Origin: an uncultured Bacteroidales bacterium
Lineage (GTDB): Bacteria > Bacteroidota > Bacteroidia > Bacteroidales > Paludibacteraceae
Reading direction: 5' to 3'
DNA: 32,689 nt
Assembly: GCA_946184695.1 (NCBI GenBank)
Contig: CAMHGK010000007.1
Location: forward strand, 1-32,689
Shown here: positions 29,701-32,689 of the stretch, in pieces
Layout of the letters: every line of letters begins with the position of its first letter
Position numbering within the stretch: the first letter of the stretch is position 1
Translations under genes and position numbers: made by a program
Notes under the pieces: model-generated
What the model saw: the letters and a program-made list of their open reading frames with translations, nothing else
What the model was told of the DNA's origin: nothing
Database searches by the model: none

Positions 29701-32689
29701 TTCCTTGTATAGCAGCGAAGCGCAAGAGGTAGAAAGAATGATGCAAAAACCGTTTGTGGCGAATGAGTATCATTTAACACCTGATGCTACTTGGCTTGAA
29801 ATGTATGATGATGAATACCAGTATCATACTGACTTTGCAGGAAAGACATATAGCGTAGGCAAATGGGTAGGTGATGAAGAGGATGCAAGACAATATCTCC
29901 ATGAACTTATTACGGATGATGTGAAAGACCATAACAAGTCTATCCGCGATGCTGTTCCCGCTGCTCCGTTTGAGAAGAACTGGCATGAGCTCATGATGAA
30001 GCGTATCTTGCGTTTTGCCGCCGAGAACGGCTACGACAAAGTGGCATGGACAACCGGCGACCAACAGGCACAGCGGTATGACCTAAGCAAGGTGATAGAT
30101 AGTATTGAACTGGAGCACGTGGGTAATAACGGTCGCAAGATGTTCCGTCTCAAAGGTCTGGACTATAAGATTATTACCAACCCGGATGGAAAGATATACG
30201 CAGGGCAAGAAGAGTTTGTAGGGAAGAACCTCTCGGATGTGGTTGGCAAAGATGTAGCCAAACGGATGCTGGAGATGGAAGAAGGTGACATAATGGAAGG
30301 CAACAATCTCCGTATTGGCGGTGAGGGTATGCGTGGTTTCTATGATGACATACTGCCTCGGTTCATGCAGAAATACGGCAAGAAATGGGGTGTGCAGGTT
30401 GGTGAGGTGACGATGCCGCAGTTGGAAGAGGGCTATCAGACTATGCACAGCGTTGATGTTACCGATGCCATGCGTGAGAGCGTTATGCAGGGACAGCCGA
30501 TGTTCAGTATCAGCGGCAGGCGTGGAGCGGAGATTTTAGATGAGGCTATGTCAGCCGAAGTCCAGTACGAGGAGTTGGAGTATTCCGGTCGTGAACTGAC
30601 GGAAGCGGAGCGATTGGCAGCGCAGGCAGAGGTGGAGTCTTTGCTCAACAATGCCGGACTGCAAGTAACACTTGATGCGGACGAGGCAGAGATGCCGAAT
30701 GATGCAGAGTTCGCTCGCAATAGTTGGATTAGCAAAAAAGGCATAAAGCAGAATCCAAAACTTGATAGGCAAGAATATGGAACAATACAACATTATGTAG
30801 ATACATATAAGCCTAATGCAAAAAAAGGCGATGAGTTTGGTGTATATTCCGCAAATAATTATTACCTTTGCACGTCCAATGGTTATGGTGAACCTTTGAC
30901 TGTTCACACTCAAATACCTATCAATGGTAATGAGGACTTAATCTCACTGCTTAATAATAATAACAATGCTCAAGTTGTCGAAACCACAAGAAGTATTTCT
31001 GACGCTGTTGAAGTCCTACGGCTACGAGAAAGAACTGAAGTTTCCGCTAATGCTGATAGCAATAGAGGACGAGAACTTTCTGTACGAAACAATGGAGATG
31101 CTGACACAGCGCAAACCGACCGAGCAGGAAATGTATCAGATAGTCAAGCAGTATTTCACGACCAACATCCCGAAATCTTAAAGAAATCTAACGGCAGGCT
31201 GTATGGTTGGGCGATTTGGGATAAGATATATCTGACCAAAGACGGTTTCAACCCAAACACACCTGTACACGAGTACTCGCACTTATGGATAAAAGCCATA
31301 CGCAAGAACAACCGCGAACTCTACGACAACCTTATGGACTTGTTCAGCCGTAAGAACCTGCCGCAGATGTATGAGGAGTTGGACAACGACCCCAAATACA
31401 AAAATTTGAAGGAAGAGGGCAAGATGAGTGAGGTGTTTGCCCGCTTTAGTGGCAAGCGTGGTGCGCAGCGTATGACCGAAGAGGCACAAGCGATGATAGA
31501 CGATGCTATAGAAAACGGAACAAAGCAGAAAGTAGCACAGACCGCAACGCTCATTCAACGGATGAAAGCCCTGCTCAAAAAGGCATGGGACTGGATTGGC
31601 GAACATCTATTTAATATCAAGAACTTCGGCAGCCGTATCATCAGCGTGGATAAAGAGGTTCATTATAGTGTGCAAGGTGGTGAGCGTATTGTTTCGCCGA
31701 CCAAGGTGCTTGATAAATTAGTTGAGCATATAGAGCAGGAGCACTTGTCCGGCAAGCAGGCACGGACAGATATTAAGTACTCGCAGGACTACATCGCGCG
31801 TTTGGAGAAAGAAAACGAACTGATGCGTCAGCGTGAGGGCAAGCCGTTTGCTCACGAAGAGGAATTGCAAAAAGCGCAACAACTCGTGGACGAGTACACC
31901 GAGAAGATGAAAGAGGAACTCGCGGCAAAAGAAGCCAAGTATGCCAACCTTGCAAGCGGCAAAACCGTCCAACTCAACGAAGACACCGACGAAGATATGG
32001 ATGTGGACGTACAAGAGAGTATAGGTGATTATTATACATCGGAACAGGATGTATATACTCCATCAGCACCGCTTGAGAATGAGACTGCTATACAATACGC
32101 ACAGCGTATCGCCAAAGAAATGGCTGAGGCGAGAGGTCAGGAGGTATATAGAAAATATCAGCCGATGCTTGCCAATGCCAAAAACGACAAGGAGCGCGGT
32201 TATGTGATGCGTGCTTACCTTAATGAGATAGGCGCAGCGGATGAGAAATATGAAGTTACTTTCACAGATGACGACATAAGAGATTTCTGCAAACATGTGA
32301 TGGGTATGCAGAACAAAGAAGTGATAGAAGATTTGATTAGAGAAATAGGAGGTGATAAGACGGCAGCCGTCAATCTTAATGGAGATTTCTTGATAATAAA
32401 AGGGAACGGTGTTACCGACCTTGAAAGCGTCCGTTCGCTTTTTGTTCATGAGATGCAGCATAAATATAACAAAAAAGATGTATCTTTGCAGTCGGAAGTG
32501 ATAAACAACTCCACTCCTGCTGAGTTGGCACGTTACCTGTGGCTAATCAACCGCGGCAATGACCATTATGGCAGGAAGTATCTCGGTATGGGCGCAGAAG
32601 GTTTCATGCATCTTGCAGACGAGTTTGTGACTCATGCTATACAAATATGCTATGATACTCCAATAGGTGGTGATGTAAAAGCCAATCTA
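23747..32689 (+). CDS. Giant multidomain polyvalent protein, open at the right edge
   Basis: At least 2981 codons from the ATG at 23747 without a stop; TTG at 23720 is an alternative start. Domains by residue: 1-65, tail of a DdrB/ParB-like domain; 188-366, kinase-like domain (K250 in IIYKM, D344-N349 in DVRPRN, D362 in VIDAD); 391-580, zincin 1 (HERQH, 474-478); 806-1320, a domain with LHNITADKLRK and LANPSAAVIDL; WFGDWE at 1383-1388; 1400-1525, LPD3-like; 1565-1695, ADP-ribosyltransferase (H1577, Y1600, NQIKSA 1674-1679); 1705-2255, a domain with DEIQS and HQEGREKGYV; zincin 2 (HEYSH, 2508-2512); coiled coil 2680-2735; zincin 3 (HEMQH, 2901-2905). Such proteins are thought to enter the recipient cell with element DNA. 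The 5' end appears truncated, so expression is uncertain. Confidence 0.85.
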   Translation, partial: MTYGEFIRQTNAFEGAVADRYSAFEMLLAEEMQAGVEQFRKVLNIYNQSAKDEANGQIGMFEPRTAEYIKQEILDYYAKQQPAATSNDSGREESASVSASEPATEPARPQTEPAVSSTQAGDGEQVAENVEQDLQNSNNNGNFAGEKNNSSNNDRRRISTIREGQSRKDRLQQSGLGVGKETPRADARSLGELLKDKSSDEQHQLAHQWGEENGLLFDIFDESAKRGWLPFKSGNESTNWVDTKQGIIYKMNNLMHSANKIGNLLERVELYNQLFPSTKLTFFALDTLGERNSNRVYPIFTQTYIPDARTATVEEIDRYMRARGFIPTGKTDGEYENDEYIVSDVRPRNVLVRSDGAVSVIDADVVRKGVGAKAIKPQAEQQPTQEGSEKSARLEQIQSFIERINKGGHKVTIIDNSNLIQTLRDLKADAKTIAYAEQQLALGISIEGFSAGAGIWLNMDALGDLEQIRTKFVHERQHILTRQDARYWKEVMQTASRQELESAIGSMSKSNAYSGKQLGELAEEFISFGMEEAYKAETDEELEAALRKHGVANNSLINIIKRINDEQRKSERLSLARRVPNVSTDAKGGSGQDGRNPQTRPRGNLDGEGHGTSSAGTEGAERGEGVNLSDTPAAEYEQASQYLNEALQEVISKSGDNLPQNITIDIRTIDDNPNSVEMTARLLIDGKPSDFSVTIFDQSLGARGGFDPVNMVKFYPREDLEKWDWDLADRLAEEFNKKRTRETGFATVMDESDAVYFFNMQAALDFAENARQEIAPTDNHLSSNETLHFVNPKLPSEKDARFSISGTQVVNLGGRTLVGLHNITADKLRKVLKQGGLANPSAAVIDLATQDHTAYGEMSLVMPSSLVDSRTGDNAGTYAGDAYTPMYPPVEYHQGKETQKRLKALTTGLPEELGWAIQRRVAAYMDSNSKSSGLEYLFLKEKGMEVPIARNERKYPHISIQEIAERLNAAEEEVRDGELYKAYERLPKDRLFDFNLWYQKKGDPAEIEGFKQRLQHMDEGNDAVKKFAKSKREKLSERMYYSDFGYSLNSIRLDEREAGKENYGQTLDNAVAEIDKQGLRQEFEDWQLRKIDELGYEEVIFNGYTPSGNRRYLPNTIENASRIMNQKDQTNWLNSQGVNATKSLLLDRFKTLDAIRKNKNLLEGSDEKIVAAIEAVGKDWSQLGWDFMEYTKGSGAFGLDDNQFIAADSALGRLQEAMLQRDPAAYLNREYRYSLDKDSEFIERLKDIKKRIKNLPSSYFETKFRRPVYLNEFRNAVVPQDLAQDLKDGLQQSGLQLYEYDPQTEGSRRDATIQATQGDGIRFSVSYNPAEDKSLRPAAAEEMSRIKEQTKANGIFMKAPNGKPTNLDERAWLQVRTQAFKDWFGDWELVWLKDYFLNHSVVARLTGNEFSKVAGKTLTDQVEDYFKQIGGIAKSPLYGDVILDRSGADDSLAHGMGRNKAIAYASVKEVIENGVLLDYHENHKGRGYNTAIVAAPIEIAKEKYICYVTIKRNINENRFHIHEVIAQKNLQQDSSSNTGQNQPVLIGDTAKLLQKIVTAKSASKIVDENGEPLVLYHTTPNNFTTFKRGERAGLSGKGIYFAVPGEGVPSYGGNRIEVFLNVRNPLTSELIKTDEYKAINNDGTRAIDPDVYEHYPEFDGVMVRRDEITVKNPNQIKSATENDGSFNEERNDIRFSISNANNDIFYSNAERAVEGIKQEKATPQQWLAMIEKAGGLKAGEDKWLGLSDWLRQQHATTEPQANETALQYAQRASEANRKHTISKQEILDFIRKNKIQIEDVEYGEAMEQEAFQNLAEEYREVWDELRRKGGLTPDELDEAAMEEMNERHGGDDFSFAFNGYRDVLEVANDDAAAYYLEGMGGARPINNTRLTYTTYGLENKREIALTVPTIESWNENDEIHFGDAGEGRAIAWVRFGDATDEQGNKVLVIDEIQSNRHQEGREKGYVDVSNTERIKYLESKIQDGYSLYSSEAQEVERMMQKPFVANEYHLTPDATWLEMYDDEYQYHTDFAGKTYSVGKWVGDEEDARQYLHELITDDVKDHNKSIRDAVPAAPFEKNWHELMMKRILRFAAENGYDKVAWTTGDQQAQRYDLSKVIDSIELEHVGNNGRKMFRLKGLDYKIITNPDGKIYAGQEEFVGKNLSDVVGKDVAKRMLEMEEGDIMEGNNLRIGGEGMRGFYDDILPRFMQKYGKKWGVQVGEVTMPQLEEGYQTMHSVDVTDAMRESVMQGQPMFSISGRRGAEILDEAMSAEVQYEELEYSGRELTEAERLAAQAEVESLLNNAGLQVTLDADEAEMPNDAEFARNSWISKKGIKQNPKLDRQEYGTIQHYVDTYKPNAKKGDEFGVYSANNYYLCTSNGYGEPLTVHTQIPINGNEDLISLLNNNNNAQVVETTRSISDAVEVLRLRERTEVSANADSNRGRELSVRNNGDADTAQTDRAGNVSDSQAVFHDQHPEILKKSNGRLYGWAIWDKIYLTKDGFNPNTPVHEYSHLWIKAIRKNNRELYDNLMDLFSRKNLPQMYEELDNDPKYKNLKEEGKMSEVFARFSGKRGAQRMTEEAQAMIDDAIENGTKQKVAQTATLIQRMKALLKKAWDWIGEHLFNIKNFGSRIISVDKEVHYSVQGGERIVSPTKVLDKLVEHIEQEHLSGKQARTDIKYSQDYIARLEKENELMRQREGKPFAHEEELQKAQQLVDEYTEKMKEELAAKEAKYANLASGKTVQLNEDTDEDMDVDVQESIGDYYTSEQDVYTPSAPLENETAIQYAQRIAKEMAEARGQEVYRKYQPMLANAKNDKERGYVMRAYLNEIGAADEKYEVTFTDDDIRDFCKHVMGMQNKEVIEDLIREIGGDKTAAVNLNGDFLIIKGNGVTDLESVRSLFVHEMQHKYNKKDVSLQSEVINNSTPAELARYLWLINRGNDHYGRKYLGMGAEGFMHLADEFVTHAIQICYDTPIGGDVKANL
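24145..24176 (+). promoter_or_regulatory. Promoter-like sequence inside the giant gene, before nested ORF 1
   Basis: CTTG (24145-24148), exactly 20 bp, then TAATTTTG (24169-24176). It ends 27 bp before the ATG at 24204. The -7 box is a full match and the -33 box has one mismatch, the same quality as the kbl promoter. Confidence 0.45.
24204..24329 (+). CDS. Nested small ORF 1, 41 residues, +1 frame within the giant gene
   Basis: The protein starts MTGEEYLQLEKDSLAKIDYS and ends HHEQMHAALENS. It is charged and aromatic (VDWEWEKKHH) and looks like a real helical protein, whereas the giant frame here reads as Ser/Arg/Gln-rich linker (NNSSNNDRRRISTIREGQ). A longer start at 24132 is possible, but the added part looks unnatural. 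It follows an AAT-rich patch and a promoter-like sequence, and ends just before the kinase-like domain. I do not recognise the family. Confidence 0.45.
   Translation: MTGEEYLQLEKDSLAKIDYSKVDWEWEKKHHEQMHAALENS
25440..25625 (+). CDS. Nested small ORF 2, 61 residues, +1 frame within the giant gene
   Basis: The protein begins MSNEKVSVYLSQGGFRMSVQ and continues with a charged helical half (WTERDMELHQQAQKELNEEK). Composition is protein-like. The giant frame over the same bases is Gly/Arg/Ser/Thr-rich (STDAKGGSGQDGRNPQTRPR), as expected for a shadow reading. It sits exactly in the linker between zincin 1 and the next domain and follows an AT-rich, Asn-coding patch (ANNSLINIIKRIN). No promoter-like sequence was found just upstream. 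I do not recognise the family. Confidence 0.5.
   Translation: MSNEKVSVYLSQGGFRMSVQMPKAEADKMGEIRRRDPEGTWTERDMELHQQAQKELNEEKE
30836..30870 (+). promoter_or_regulatory. Promoter-like sequence before nested ORF 3
   Basis: TTTG (30836-30839), 23 bp, then a perfect TACCTTTG (30863-30870). The spacing is longer than the usual 20 bp. It lies 95 bp before the nested start at 30966. Confidence 0.35.
30966..31181 (+). CDS. Nested small ORF 3, 71 residues, +1 frame within the giant gene
   Basis: This is the most convincing nested gene. MLKLSKPQEVFLTLLKSYGY opens a compact, mostly helical protein with balanced hydrophobic and charged residues, ending IVKQYFTTNIPKS. The giant frame over it is low-complexity (ELSVRNNGDADTAQTDRAGN). 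It starts inside a run of AAT/AAC codons (NNNNN in the giant frame), which supplies an A-rich leader as is usual for Bacteroidetes starts. It ends directly before the zincin 2 domain. The function is unknown. Confidence 0.55.
   Translation: MLKLSKPQEVFLTLLKSYGYEKELKFPLMLIAIEDENFLYETMEMLTQRKPTEQEMYQIVKQYFTTNIPKS

Larger units (their letters stand above)
23575..32689 (+). mobile_element. Mobile-element DNA (phage or conjugative element), left end inside window
   Basis: The whole stretch encodes domains known from polyvalent proteins of phages and conjugative elements, is more AT-rich than the preceding chromosome, and has no housekeeping gene. No integrase, relaxase or structural phage gene is visible, so the type of element is undetermined. 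The right end is outside the window. Confidence 0.55.

Noticed and set aside
28976..29773. 265-residue minus-strand ORF within the giant gene
   Set aside because: It is an antisense shadow of a conserved domain, as are the ORFs at 27293-27880 and 26681-27154.
1..32689. CRISPR arrays, tRNA or rRNA genes
   Set aside because: No regularly spaced repeats and no recognisable RNA gene were found by eye.

Overview
The window looks like a Bacteroidales chromosome, probably Prevotella-like. Supporting signs are promoters of the TTTG / TAnnTTTG type with about 20 bp spacing, A-rich leaders without Shine-Dalgarno sequences, an endonuclease I with a type IX secretion-like C-terminal tail, a DUF4199 protein beside a family 2 glycosyltransferase, and an FKBP lipoprotein. 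The genus is inference; there is no rRNA in the window.

Bases 1-23040 are ordinary, well-packed chromosome. On the + strand are holA (cut by the left edge), an FKBP-type prolyl isomerase lipoprotein, a polysaccharide flippase, truA, a secreted endonuclease I and a YjdF/DUF2238-like membrane protein. After a bidirectional terminator comes a minus-strand block: an M16 peptidase and the threonine-degrading pair kbl-tdh. A divergent promoter region follows, then DUF4199 and a glycosyltransferase on +. From 14907 to 23040 everything is on the minus strand: an M23 peptidase, a YgiQ-type radical SAM protein, a metallophosphoesterase/PQQ-propeller protein, dnaX and dnaA.

Bases 23041-23574 are AT-rich and non-coding, with a probable dnaA promoter. 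From about 23575 the character changes completely. One frame stays open from 23702 to the right edge (2996 codons with no stop when read line by line) and does not end in the window. It encodes a giant mosaic 'polyvalent' protein of the kind carried by phages and conjugative elements. Its parts, in order, are the tail of a DdrB/ParB-like domain, a Ser/Thr kinase-like domain, a HExxH metallopeptidase, an LHN...NPS domain, a WFGDWE motif, an LPD3-like domain, an ADP-ribosyltransferase, an EIQS/HQxGR domain, a second HExxH domain, a coiled coil and a third HExxH domain. Several boundaries carry a recurring RFS-type linker. Its true 5' part is damaged: coding sequence at 23575-23694 is joined to it by a 2-bp deletion plus a nonsense codon.

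The most unusual observation is that three interdomain linkers each contain a small, protein-like ORF in the +1 frame (24204-24329, 25440-25625, 30966-31181). Each follows an Asn-coding, AT-rich patch, and two have promoter-like sequence upstream. They may be overprinted small genes nested inside the giant gene.
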